A program made the translations under genes and the position numbers. From JAXMBN01 sp046349875 (GTDB lineage: Bacteria > Planctomycetota > Planctomycetia > Pirellulales > Pirellulaceae), in contig JAXMBN010000012.1 of assembly GCA_046349875.1 (NCBI GenBank), positions 62,001 through 126,000 on the forward strand: a stretch of 64,000 nt of DNA, in the 5' to 3' direction. Each line of letters starts with the position of its first letter. Positions within the stretch are counted from its first letter, which is position 1. Positions 48,783 to 58,732 of the stretch are shown here, piece after piece. The notes under the pieces are model-generated. The model was not told the origin of the DNA and did not search any database. It was given only the letters and a program-made list of their open reading frames with translations.

Positions 48783-51661
48783 TTGCGCCGCGTTGCGGTT
48801 CGATCGTTCGCCGGTTCGCTCGTTGTTTGGCTGAACCTTGCGATCACGATGCAAGCCGATGAGCCGATCGATTTCAATCGCCACATTCGGCCGATCCTCC
48901 GTCAACATTGCACGGCTTGCCATGGAGGCGTCAAAGCTGCCAGTGGAATCTCGTTCGTGTATCGCGGTCTGCTCTTGCAGAAGGGGAATCGGGTGCCCGC
49001 GCCATCGTCGCAGGAAAGCCTCAAGAATCTGAGTTGATTCGCCGCATCGAAGCCAACGATGATGAACGAATGCCCCCCGCGGACCATGGCCCAGCCCTAT
49101 CCCCCGAAGAAAAATCGCTTCTCAAGAAGTGGATTGCATCGGGTGCGACATGGAGTGAGCTTTGGTCCTTACAAGCTGTTGCAAAGCCAACGCCACCAAC
49201 ATGCCAGAAAGTCGATTGGTGCGAATCTCCCTTGGATGCCTACGTGCTGCATGCGCTCGAACAACAGCACCTGCAACCTTCCCATGCTGCCGGGCCGGCG
49301 GAATGGCTGCGGCGGGTGAGCTTAGATCTTATCGGTCTTCCACCTTCTCTCGAACAGTACCAATCCTTCGCAGCCAACTTTCAAAGGGATCCTCTCCAAG
49401 CCAAAAGCGATGTGGTCGATTCCCTTTTAAAGTCGCCTCAATTCGGTGAACGATGGGCAACGATGTGGCTCGATCTCGCACGATACTCCGACACGTATGG
49501 ATACGAGAAAGATCCAACGCGTACCATATGGCCCTGGCGTGACTGGGTCGTTCGCGCATTCAATGACGATATGCCCTACGATCAATTCACGCTCAAGCAA
49601 ATCGCAGGCGACTTATTACCACAAGCGACTGCCGACGACCTTCTTGCCACCGCTTTTCACCGAAACACACAGAACAATTCCGAAGGAGGAACGGACGACG
49701 AAGAGTTTCGAACTGCAGCGGTTATCGATCGGGTCAATACCATTTGGACCACTTGGCATGCAACCACGTTCGGATGTGTTCGCTGTCACGCACATCCCTA
49801 CGATCCTTATCCTCACCAAGACTATTATCGCTTTGCATCCTTCTTCAACAATGCCGAGGATTGTGATCAGAACGATGATTTCCCATGGCTCAAATTCGAT
49901 GTCAGTCAACCGGAAGTAACATTCCAACTCCAAACAAAGATCCGAGAACTCAAATCGCAAATTCATCACGCTTCTCGAAAAGTCGTCGATGCGGTCGACG
50001 ATTGGACAACGCTGCGAGGCTCATCGCCGAGTACGACAGGTGGATCGCTAACGTGCGATGAAACCGGCTTATTTCACGCGACGGGCACATTACCAACGGG
50101 TGTTCGCTATCAGTTTCAATTCGAAGCGGTCGAAGGGATTCAAGCCTTTCGGCTTCATCTACTTCCCGATTCGGATCTACCCAACCAACCTCCAGAACGC
50201 GGTCAGGTATTGTCGGAAATCAAGGCAAACCTCATCGATGCCGAAGGTAAGAAGAATCCAGTGACTTTCCAACGCGCCATTGCCGATTACGAGGCAGGGC
50301 CGTTCGAAGTGAGCGACTCTTTGGCCCCTGGGGGCCCTGGATTCGGCAGCTACCCTGTAATGCATAGTAGTCGATGGTGTGTTTTCGTTTTGGAGAAGCC
50401 GATTCCCGCCGAGACAAAAGCCATCGAGTTTCAACTGATTCAGTCGCAAGCATCGAATATCGGTTTTCAAGCGTGTACCTTGCGACGCTTTCGTTGGGAA
50501 GGATCGCGATCCACTCACTTCGATGCGATTCGAAAAGATTCAGAGATCGCAACTTGGTCACAAGACATCAAGACGCACCAAGAAGATCTTCAAAAGAGAA
50601 AGCCCTTGCAGGTTCCAGTGTTGATAGAACGGGCCTTACCTGCCACCCGCGATACCCACGTGCATCTTCGAGGCAATCGAACGACGCTGGGTGAACGCGT
50701 CACGCCCGGCATTCCAACTCCGTTGAGCCACATCGCGACGACCGAGATCACGGATCGTATCGCGCTCGCCAATTGGATGTGCCATGAAAAGCATCCACTC
50801 ACCAGTCGAACGATGGTCAATCGGATCTGGTCGGAGTTTTTTGGAACGGGCATCGTGGAAACTTTGGAAGACATGGGGACGACCGGCGCCGACCCATCGC
50901 ATCCAGAACTCCTCGATTATCTTGCATGGAAATTTATGAAAGACCATCGCTGGTCTCTCAAGGCTCTCATGCGCGAGATCGTCTTGTCCTCGACCTATGG
51001 TCAAACATCGAGAACCAACTACATCGTCGTTGCCGAGGATCCTTACAATCGTCGCTTAGGGCGCGGACCACGAACGCGAATGACGGCCGAGATGATTCGC
51101 GATCACGCACTGTTCCTTTCGGGACTATTGTCATCGAAGATTGGCGGCCCACCCGTCTATCCGCCTCAACCGGAAGGTATTTGGTCATCGGTTTACAGCG
51201 GCGAAAAATGGAAGACCTCGACTGGAGAAGATCGCTATCGCCGCGCTCTCTATACTTTTCAAAAACGAACGAGCGGTTATCCCGGACTCTTGGCATTCGA
51301 TGCCCCCACTCGTGAATCTTGCTCCGCTCGGCGCATTCCCACCAACACTCCGTTGCAAGCGTTACTCACCTTGAACGATCCAGCCTTTGTGGAGATTGCT
51401 CAAGCCTTCGCCAAGAAAATGCAAGCGTCATCAAGTTCGGTGGCCGACCAAATTCGAATGGGATGCCAACAGATTACCTTGGAACCACCATCGGAACACG
51501 TGGTTCAACGACTTGTCCAACTGCATTCCGAAATTTGCAGCGAACTTCAAGAAACGTCGCCAACTGATTGGAAGCATCCGCTGGGTGCAAACCCCGATGA
51601 AGTGGCGATGGTCATGGTCGCGAATTCCATCTTCAATCTCGATGCATTCTTGGTGAGGTAA
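48783..51661 (+). pseudogene. PSCyt1/DUF1549/DUF1553 cytochrome-like protein, frameshifted in the haem domain
   Basis: The 5' part (TTG 48783 to a stop at 49037) carries a signal-like segment, NRHIRPILRQHCTACHGGVK and ISFVYRG. The rest of the protein continues in the -1 frame as SALAEGESGARAIVAGKP and runs to 51661. One added base at GG 48966-48967 joins them into ~959 residues. The long 3' part is intact: DUF1549 with CVRCHAHPYDPY, a central region, and DUF1553 with MVNRIWSEFFGTGIVET. The start is also doubtful: ATG 48742 lies in a third frame (stop 48832), so one more lost base may lie between 48742 and 48800. DUF1501 follows with a 3-nt gap. It could be a genuine pseudogene or sequence error. 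Confidence 0.82.
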
Positions 51662-51664
51662 CCG

Positions 51665-53146
51665 ATGAACTCAGCGCAAAGCCTTCTCCAGGAACAGGCC
51701 CATTTGAGGACGCGACGACACTTTCTCAAAGACTGCCCTTTAGCATTGGGTGGCCTTTGGTTGGCTCAACATGCATTGGGCAACGATGGTCGCGATGGCA
51801 TCGTATTTGATCCAAGCAATCCTATGGAGGTCCGCAAATCCCATTTTCCGGCCAAAGCAAAGCGCGTCATCTATTTGCATATGGCAGGTTCACCGAGCCA
51901 ACTCGAATTATTCGATTACAAACCCGAATTAGCCAAGATCGATGGCAAAGATTGCCCCGCTTCTTTTTTAGAGGGAAAGCAGTTCGCTTTCATTCAAGGC
52001 ATTCCCAAAATGTTGGGGCCTCAATACCCTTTTCGTCAATGCGGACAAAGTGGGCAATGGATGTCCGATCGTTGGGAACATTTTCATCAAGTGGCCGACA
52101 AACTCTGCATCATCAAATCGATGTACACCGACCAATTCAATCATGGTCCTGCGCAATTGATGATGCATACCGGAACCGCCAGTTCCGGTGCCGCAAGCGC
52201 TGGAGCCTGGGCAACCTACGGCCTGGGGTCGGAGAATGAAAACCTTCCCGGCTTTATTGCTCTTACCAGCGGCGGAAAAAATCCAGATGCAGGAAAATCG
52301 GTTTGGGGATCGGGCTACCTTCCGTCGGTCTTCCAAGGCGTTCAATGCCGATCGCAGGGCGATCCCGTCCTATTTCTTTCCAATCCCGATGGCGTTTCTT
52401 CCAAAATGCGGCGCAAAACACTGGATGCGATCGCCGACATCAACCGGCAAACGGTCGAGTCATTCGCTGATCCCGAAACCGCTACGCGGATCGCGCAGTA
52501 CGAACTAGCATTTCGTATGCAAACACATGCGGCCGAAGCCTTCGATATCCGCCGAGAAACCGAAGCCACGCTCGCCATGTATGGAGCCGAACCAGGCAAG
52601 GAATCGTTTGCCAACAATTGCTTGCTTGCAAGGCGATTGGCTGAACAAGGCGTCCGTTTCATCACCTTGTTCGACTGGGGATGGGATAGTCATGGAGCTT
52701 CCGAATCGGAAGCGTTAAATCATGGATTCAAAGGAAAAGTGCAAAGCATCGATCGTCCGATGACAGCTTTGCTTCAAGATCTAGAGCAACGTGGTTTGCT
52801 CAAAGATACTCTCGTCATCTGGGGTGGCGAATTCGGTCGTACCTCCATGCGTGAAAATCGCAATGGTGCAGAAATGAAATTTATCGGTCGCGATCACAAT
52901 CCGAACGCCTTCACCCTGTGGATGGCTGGAGGTGGCGTAAAACCGGGAATTTCCTACGGAGAAACCGATGATCTGGGATATCAGGCGGTCATCGATCGAG
53001 TTTCCGTTCACGATTTCCACGCAACCATGTTGCATCTACTGGGTTTCGATCACTTGCGATTAACCTACTTTACGCAGGGTGTTCATCAACGGCTTTCCAA
53101 TGTGACCAAGCCAGGAAGTCGAGTCATTCGCGAGATCGTGGCATGA
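51665..53146 (+). CDS. DUF1501 family protein
   Basis: 493 residues. N-terminal RTRRHFLKDCPLALGGLWLA is a twin-arginine-type signal. The sulfatase/phosphatase-like domain carries RVIYLHMAGSPSQLELFDYK, GGEFGRTSM and GRDHNPNAFTLWMAGGGVKPG. GAGG lies 6 nt before ATG 51665, in the end of the PSCyt1 gene, showing coupling. The order of this pair is the same as on the minus strand at 25177-19957, but the two DUF1501 proteins are clearly diverged. Role unproven; presumed partner of the cytochrome protein in the periplasm. Confidence 0.9.
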   Translation: MNSAQSLLQEQAHLRTRRHFLKDCPLALGGLWLAQHALGNDGRDGIVFDPSNPMEVRKSHFPAKAKRVIYLHMAGSPSQLELFDYKPELAKIDGKDCPASFLEGKQFAFIQGIPKMLGPQYPFRQCGQSGQWMSDRWEHFHQVADKLCIIKSMYTDQFNHGPAQLMMHTGTASSGAASAGAWATYGLGSENENLPGFIALTSGGKNPDAGKSVWGSGYLPSVFQGVQCRSQGDPVLFLSNPDGVSSKMRRKTLDAIADINRQTVESFADPETATRIAQYELAFRMQTHAAEAFDIRRETEATLAMYGAEPGKESFANNCLLARRLAEQGVRFITLFDWGWDSHGASESEALNHGFKGKVQSIDRPMTALLQDLEQRGLLKDTLVIWGGEFGRTSMRENRNGAEMKFIGRDHNPNAFTLWMAGGGVKPGISYGETDDLGYQAVIDRVSVHDFHATMLHLLGFDHLRLTYFTQGVHQRLSNVTKPGSRVIREIVA

Positions 53147-53345
53147 TTTCCGTCTGGGAGCCTATAATGATTCCAACGCGATCTCGATGATCGTGTCGTT
53201 GCATGGTTGATCAAGCAACTCAAGCCTGTTGCGATGAATGCTTACCAGCCATCCATGCGTCAACGGGGTGCAATGCACGTACGATTTTCATCGTAGAATC
53301 GATCCTTGCATCCGAATTCGAGCTGGCAACCGATGGAGCGATTGC

Positions 53346-54380
53346 ATGAAGATCGACCTGACGACACCTGCACTATTATTCTCTACGATTTCATTGCTCT
53401 TGCTTGCTTACACCAATCGATTTTTGGCGCTAGCCAATATCATCCGCAAGCTTCACGATGATCATATCGCGTCTCCCGATCCAAAATGGCTCGATCAAAT
53501 ACGAAACTTGCGTCAACGCATCTATTTAATCCGCGACATGCAGACACTGGGAGTCAGCAGTCTTCTCTCCTGTACCGTTTGCATGACCGTTCTCTTTGCA
53601 GGATGGGAAACAGCAGGGACATTTGCATTTGCGGTGAGCCTTGCTTTGATGGTCTGTTCGTTGACTCTTTCCATCATCGAAATTCGTATGTCGGTAGGGG
53701 CACTCGATCTGCATCTCAAGGATCTCGAAGTAGTCAATGGGAAAGAAACCAACGCACCCCTCCAGCCATCCCCAAAGAAACGATGGGGCATTCGTTTCTC
53801 GGTAGGATCCCTGTTTTGGTTGAGTCTTTTCACGGCGCTTTTGGTCGTATGGTTGCAAGACCGTTGGAAGAATCAACGGCAAGCTGAATTGAGTGGCTTT
53901 TATCGATCTCCCAATTGGTCGATCGATCAAGTTTTGGGTCCACCCAACACTTTTCAGTTTGGCGATATTACAACCGCATGGGCCTCGCAATCAGCAGATG
54001 GAGGGAACGAATGGGTCATCGCGGAGTTTCCCAATACCGTTTCCGCTCAAAGCGTGGATGTGTATGAAACCTGCGGACCGGGAGCCATCGTTCGCATCAC
54101 TGCGGTTTCCGCAGCGGGAACGGAGTCCGAACTCTGGAAAGGTAACGATCCTTTGGCCAAGACGGGATTACCTGGAGGCGTAGCCAACTTTCGGTTTACA
54201 TCTTCCACACAGACGCGTCGTATCAAACTGTATCTCGATTCAGGAAGCTATCCTGGCTACAACGAAATCGATGCCATCGGACTCATCGATGCCAAGGGAA
54301 ACAAGCAATGGTGCCAACGCGCATGGGCAAGTAGTTCTTTTGGGCTCAATCGACAAGCCCCCGCATGGTATTGGCCTTAA
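53346..54380 (+). CDS. DUF2721-like membrane domain fused to a discoidin-like domain
   Basis: 344 residues. Residues 1-~150 resemble DUF2721: a first helix (TTPALLFSTISLLLLAY), the conserved NRFLALANIIRKL and RQRIYLIRDMQ segments, then two more helices. A fourth helix (~180-200) precedes a C-terminal domain (~215-344) with WASQSADGGNEWVIAEFP and VYETCGPGAIVRI, motifs like those of discoidin/F5-8-C-like beta-sandwiches. The last domain should be on the outer side of the membrane. GGAG lies 7 nt before ATG 53346; the open frame to 53238 adds a non-hydrophobic, unlikely tail. It appears to stand alone. A carbohydrate or surface-binding role is inference. Confidence 0.78.
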   Translation: MKIDLTTPALLFSTISLLLLAYTNRFLALANIIRKLHDDHIASPDPKWLDQIRNLRQRIYLIRDMQTLGVSSLLSCTVCMTVLFAGWETAGTFAFAVSLALMVCSLTLSIIEIRMSVGALDLHLKDLEVVNGKETNAPLQPSPKKRWGIRFSVGSLFWLSLFTALLVVWLQDRWKNQRQAELSGFYRSPNWSIDQVLGPPNTFQFGDITTAWASQSADGGNEWVIAEFPNTVSAQSVDVYETCGPGAIVRITAVSAAGTESELWKGNDPLAKTGLPGGVANFRFTSSTQTRRIKLYLDSGSYPGYNEIDAIGLIDAKGNKQWCQRAWASSSFGLNRQAPAWYWP

Positions 54381-54527
54381 TCCACGTAAGATTTTGGCCC
54401 CTCATCGCGTCAAACGGAAGTCGGTGGTCATTCCGATTTGAGCAACATGGCGAAAGTCTTCGGTGCAATTCAATTCCTCGCATACCATCGAGCACCTATA
54501 GATTCCTTCAATCGAACGAGGCATAAC

Positions 54528-55622
54528 ATGCGGTTTCCATGGCCATTGCAACTTCTTCCCATCGCATTACTACTTGCATCGTCCGTCATTCCGGTTTGGG
54601 GCCAAGCCTTGGAGGGAACGCCTGCCGACTCAACCTTGGTGCCGCAAACCTTGCTGCCCCTATTTCATGCAGTCGAGGTCGTAAAGGAATTGCAGATCTC
54701 GGACGATGCCTACGAAGGTATCCTGCCACAACTTCAAGAGATCGATGGCCCGTGGTGGGCGAGCCGCAATCTACCGGCCGACAAGCATCGAAAGGTTATC
54801 CAAGAGCAAGAGAAGAAACTGGTTCAATTGGTCGAATCGAACTTTTCACCTTCCTCGCTCAAACGGCTTCGACAACTTGAGATTCAAGCCCAAGGGTATC
54901 GAGCACTGGTACGTCCCGATGTTGGCCGCTATCTCAAATTGACTGCTCCGCAGACCGAGACTCTCTCCAAGAAGTTTGAAACGATTGACACGCTGGCGTC
55001 GAAGATCTTTTCCAAGCCAGGTGTCGAAGATCCTGAAGCGAAGAAGGCATGGAATGAAGCGAAGTCCAAAGAACCTGAATGGGCTTCCCAGATACTTACG
55101 TCGCCACAGAAACAACGGCTCGCTGAGTTGATCGGGCCAAGCTTCGATACGCAACGACTCGAACGCATCTATCCACTCGCGCCCGAGTTCTCGCAATCGG
55201 AATCTTGGATTGGCAAATCCGTTCGACTACAAGATCTCAAAGGGAAAGTAGTGCTGGTTCATTTCTATGCCTTTCAATGCAGCAATTGCAAAGCGAACTT
55301 TCCCATTTATCGACGTTGGACCAAAGAGTTAGAATCCAAAGGTGTTGAGGTGATTGGAATCCAAACGCCTGAAACAAGCGCGGAATCCAAAATGGAAAAT
55401 GTCCAAGAGGCGTATAACCGCGATGGCTTTGCATTTCCTGTCCTTCAAGATGGAGACCGCGTTCATTGGGATAAATGGGCTAACACCATGTGGCCAACCG
55501 TCTACGTTCTCGACAAAAAGGGATTTATTCGTTTCTGGTGGCAGGGTGAACTGCGATGGCAAGGTGCCACCGTTGACGAGAAAATTGAAAAGCTCGTGGC
55601 GAAACTGCTAACCGAAAATTAA
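54528..55622 (+). CDS. Exported TlpA/AhpC-like thioredoxin-fold protein
   Basis: 364 residues. Signal peptide MRFPWPLQLLPIALLLASSV ending VWGQ. Residues ~45-215 are helical and unrecognised (possibly a dimer or docking domain). The C-terminal thioredoxin fold holds the redox motif CSNC (C251, C254) in FYAFQCSNCKANFP, followed by the cis-Pro region (MWPTVYVLDKKG). GAGG lies 6 nt before ATG 54528. It probably acts as a periplasmic thiol-disulphide oxidoreductase, perhaps serving the many CxxCH proteins; that link is inference. Confidence 0.86.
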   Translation: MRFPWPLQLLPIALLLASSVIPVWGQALEGTPADSTLVPQTLLPLFHAVEVVKELQISDDAYEGILPQLQEIDGPWWASRNLPADKHRKVIQEQEKKLVQLVESNFSPSSLKRLRQLEIQAQGYRALVRPDVGRYLKLTAPQTETLSKKFETIDTLASKIFSKPGVEDPEAKKAWNEAKSKEPEWASQILTSPQKQRLAELIGPSFDTQRLERIYPLAPEFSQSESWIGKSVRLQDLKGKVVLVHFYAFQCSNCKANFPIYRRWTKELESKGVEVIGIQTPETSAESKMENVQEAYNRDGFAFPVLQDGDRVHWDKWANTMWPTVYVLDKKGFIRFWWQGELRWQGATVDEKIEKLVAKLLTEN

Positions 55623-55862
55623 TCCCCCAACCTTGCGCTAATTATTTGAGCCGTTCGATTCTTACCAAGAAGGTTTGTTCCGAATTATCACCCCGAATTG
55701 CCTTCAACCGAAGAGAACTCGCCTTTTAATTTTTTACGCAAAGGCCCATGAGCCTTGGTGAACTCAATCGTGTCTCTTGTTCGCCCCTCCTTCCCAAGAT
55801 GCTTTCTTCGTGGGAAAAGAGTAGGTGAAAGGAATTCACTTTTGAGATCTCAAGCGAATGCA

Positions 55863-57095
55863 ATGCAGCCGTTGACCACAGCAGATTGGAAATTAGTCCT
55901 TCTGCTTGCGGCCATCAACTTCACCCATATTCTCGATTTCGTGATCGTGATGCCGTTGGGCGATCAATTGCGTCACGATCTATCGATCACACCACAGCAA
56001 TTTGGATACGTCGTTTCCGCCTATGGACTGGCGGCGATGGTCGCCGGCGTGGCCACCTCGGCTTGGATGGATCGTTGGGAACGCAAGCGATCTATGTTGA
56101 TCTCGTTTGCGGGTTTCGTGTTGATGACGTTCTATTGCGGCGTATCTCCGAATTTTCTTCATTTGGTAACCGCGCGAGCCTTAGCAGGATTGTTTGGAGG
56201 GACGGTGTCATCGGTCATCATGGCCTACATCGTCAATTCGATTGATGAGCAACGGCGTGGCCGCGCCATTGGAATCGTTACCTCATCCTTCGCCTTTGCC
56301 TCAACCATTGGTTTACCGATTGGACTGAGCTTGGCGGATTGGTTTGCCAATTATGGTGCGCCATTCATCGCCATCGCTGTGTTGGGTTGTGGTGTTTGGG
56401 TGCTTTCAGCGTGGCTCCTTCCGCGACTGCAAAAAGAACGTCTTGCTCATCCGCATCCGATCGCCAAACAATTCGTGGCTGTGCTCAGGCACCCCAATCA
56501 CTTGTGGTCTTTTGCCTTTATGTTGGCGATGGTCTTCAGCACATTCATGATCGTGCCCTATATCGCTCCCTACTTTCAAGCGAACTGCGGTATGTCGCGA
56601 AGCCATTTGCCACTTGTCTATCTCGTGGGCGGTATTGGCTCTCTCTTTTCGATGAACGGGATCGGATGGTTAACCGATCGGTTTGGTCCACGGTCGGTGT
56701 TTATGATGGCAGCAAGCGGAGCGATCTTTCTTACGCTAATTATTACCCATCTCGCGCCCGTGGGATTGGTGCTATCCATTCTGATTGCAGCCCTCTTCAT
56801 GTCGGTGGCTTCGAGTCGTATCGTCCCAGCTCAGGCCATGATGTTACGGTCGGCGGAACCGAGCATGCGTGGTGCTTTTACCAGCCTGAACACAGCCGTC
56901 TCTCATTTTGCAACCGGGACCGGCCCTTTGATCTCTGGATCCATCATTGGTGAGGCCTATCCGGGTGGACCACTGACGAACTACGGTATCGCCGGATGGC
57001 TCGCCGCATCCTTCGGTATTGTTGCCATCATCCTTTCATTCCAATTGCGGCCTTCGGAAACGATTCGACTGGAACATGCTCCTTCGGCAGAGTGA
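55863..57095 (+). CDS. MFS transporter (DHA1-like)
   Basis: 410 residues with about 12 hydrophobic helices, the usual size. Helix 1 is KLVLLLAAINFTHILDFVIV; the loop 2-3 motif DRWERKRSML corresponds to the family signature (D-R-x-x-R-x-x); GIVTSSFAFASTIGLPIGL is in helix 5. The family includes drug and sugar exporters, and the substrate cannot be read. ATG 55863 is preferred because the conserved part begins there; a frame open to 55755 starts with GTG/TTG only. The 240-bp upstream region shows no clear promoter. Confidence 0.87.
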   Translation: MQPLTTADWKLVLLLAAINFTHILDFVIVMPLGDQLRHDLSITPQQFGYVVSAYGLAAMVAGVATSAWMDRWERKRSMLISFAGFVLMTFYCGVSPNFLHLVTARALAGLFGGTVSSVIMAYIVNSIDEQRRGRAIGIVTSSFAFASTIGLPIGLSLADWFANYGAPFIAIAVLGCGVWVLSAWLLPRLQKERLAHPHPIAKQFVAVLRHPNHLWSFAFMLAMVFSTFMIVPYIAPYFQANCGMSRSHLPLVYLVGGIGSLFSMNGIGWLTDRFGPRSVFMMAASGAIFLTLIITHLAPVGLVLSILIAALFMSVASSRIVPAQAMMLRSAEPSMRGAFTSLNTAVSHFATGTGPLISGSIIGEAYPGGPLTNYGIAGWLAASFGIVAIILSFQLRPSETIRLEHAPSAE

Positions 57096-57274
57096 ATCGA
57101 TATCGGGCCGGAGGTTGACGTAAATGAAGACCGCCAGTCTCTTTAGTTCGGAAAGAGCAACAAAATATGAATTCGCCCCGTGCAAGCGACTAGTCGAAGA
57201 GCGGTTCATTTCTCAGAATAACCGTTCTCGATTTCGCCATGAATAGAACTCCTTTTGTACTAGGGCTTTTTGGC

Positions 57275-58423
57275 ATGTCCACTTCGCACGCTCGTTTGAT
57301 GGCCGGTATCCCGACTCTGAATGCTGGTTTGTATCGCCGCATTCGCTTTTTGGTCGGCGATCCCGTGGCGATCGTTGAGCTTCCCAATGGCGAGTCAACA
57401 TTGATTCTGCGCGATATCGAAATGCAACGCGCCAAACAGAACGCTCGCGCAACGCATGTCGCATGCCCCCGCGATTTCGCTCCCGAATCTGGTTTGTCGG
57501 GCGATCGTGAAACCGCTACGGCTCAGTCGGCGGCCGAATTTTTTCGTCGCCATGGGATTCGCCAAGTGGTGGTCGATCGGTCTCTTCCCATGATCTTCGC
57601 TGAGATGGCGAAGCGAGCAGGGATCGAGGTATTGTGCGATACGGAATGGGGAATCATCGAACGTCGCCAGAAGGACGAGCAAGAACTCGCATGGATTCAA
57701 AAGGCTCAGTCGGTCACTGAAGAAGTGATGGAGTTGGCGTGTCGCATGGTGGCCCATGCGACAGCCAATGCAGAAGGCATCCTGCAGGTCGATGGGCAAA
57801 TTCTCACAAGCGAGCGCATGATGCGCCAGATCGATCTCTGGCTTCTCGAACGCGGCTACTCCAATCCATGTTCGATCGTGGCAGGTGGCCCAGTGGGTGC
57901 CGACTGTCATGATCATGGACATGGACCACTCCGGACAGGTGAACCTGTTATCGTCGACATTTTCCCTCGCGATAAGACCACGCTCTACAATGGCGATTGC
58001 ACGCGAACCGTAGTTCATGGAACTATTCCCGAAGCCGTTGCAAAGATGCACGCCGCCGTGGTCGCTGCCAAGGCAGCTGCAACCGCCGCGGTCAAACCTG
58101 GAGTTACCGGAGAAGCGGTGCATCAAGCGACAACGCAAGCGATTCTCGCGCATGGTTATCAAATGGGATTTGGTGGCCCCGATGCTTCGCCCCAGTTCAC
58201 ATCAATGACTCACGGAACGGGTCACGGATTGGGTTTGGAGGTTCACGAACCACCGTTGTTGGATAAAGGTGGACCCGCGCTTTTGGTAGGCGATGTCATT
58301 ACCATCGAACCTGGACTTTATTGCCCTGCCATCGGTGGCGTTCGCGTCGAAGACATGGTCGTCGTCACCGCCGATGGCTGTCGGAATTTCAACCGGCTTC
58401 CCGAAGGACTCTGTTGGAAATAG
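57275..58423 (+). CDS. M24 family (Xaa-Pro-type) metallopeptidase
   Basis: 382 residues, no signal peptide, cytoplasmic. An N-terminal creatinase-like domain (~1-145) is followed by the pita-bread catalytic domain with all five metal ligands: D228 in VDIFPRD, D241 in NGDCTRT, H317 in GTGHGLG, E345 in TIEPGLY and E359 in VRVEDMV. It should be an active aminopeptidase P or prolidase-like enzyme. ATG 57275 has AGGG about 9 nt upstream and starts at the conserved LMAGIP segment; ATG 57239 in the same frame has no ribosome site. A stand-alone gene. Confidence 0.9.
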   Translation: MSTSHARLMAGIPTLNAGLYRRIRFLVGDPVAIVELPNGESTLILRDIEMQRAKQNARATHVACPRDFAPESGLSGDRETATAQSAAEFFRRHGIRQVVVDRSLPMIFAEMAKRAGIEVLCDTEWGIIERRQKDEQELAWIQKAQSVTEEVMELACRMVAHATANAEGILQVDGQILTSERMMRQIDLWLLERGYSNPCSIVAGGPVGADCHDHGHGPLRTGEPVIVDIFPRDKTTLYNGDCTRTVVHGTIPEAVAKMHAAVVAAKAAATAAVKPGVTGEAVHQATTQAILAHGYQMGFGGPDASPQFTSMTHGTGHGLGLEVHEPPLLDKGGPALLVGDVITIEPGLYCPAIGGVRVEDMVVVTADGCRNFNRLPEGLCWK

Positions 58424-58732
58424 GCCGATCGGTCCCGCTAGCGGATGAATCCCTATTTTTCATGTCAGGATTTCCAAACTGCGACGATTTAGGCCTCAGC
58501 GTCGCCTTTGACCCAAACCCGAAGCAGCGTGATATCCAGCACCACTAAAGAGCCACTAAGGCGAATACAGTGCCGTTATCGCGACGTCCAACATTGCTCG
58601 TGGGCCTTGGTTCCTCTATGGACGATCGGCTCATCCAATCGGATTGAGAACTTGCGATTGCACCTTGGGAGGTGGGCCGTTGCAGCTAGAATAGATCGAT
58701 CCTACTAATTCAATCTATTCGGTGAGTTCACA
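58424..58732. other. Intergenic region upstream of the RND efflux operon
   Basis: 309 bp without a credible gene. It holds the inverted repeat at 58689-58720. TTGGGA (58665-58670), a 16-bp spacer and TAGAAT (58687-58692) form a possible weak promoter overlapping the repeat. Confidence 0.45.
58689..58720 (+). promoter_or_regulatory. Inverted repeat overlapping possible -10 box of RND operon
   Basis: GAATAGAT (58689-58696) and ATCTATTC (58713-58720) form a perfect 8-bp inverted repeat with a 16-bp spacer, ending 12 nt before ATG 58733 and just before the GGTGAG ribosome site. The first arm overlaps the possible -10 TAGAAT. Could be a repressor operator or an RNA hairpin at the ribosome site. 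Confidence 0.4.

Noticed and set aside
57395..58162. Minus-strand frame of 255 codons
   Set aside because: Lies entirely over the well-supported M24 peptidase gene.
58508..58708. Small frame of 66 codons before the RND operon
   Set aside because: No ribosome site, no hydrophobic or family features, overlaps the probable promoter.
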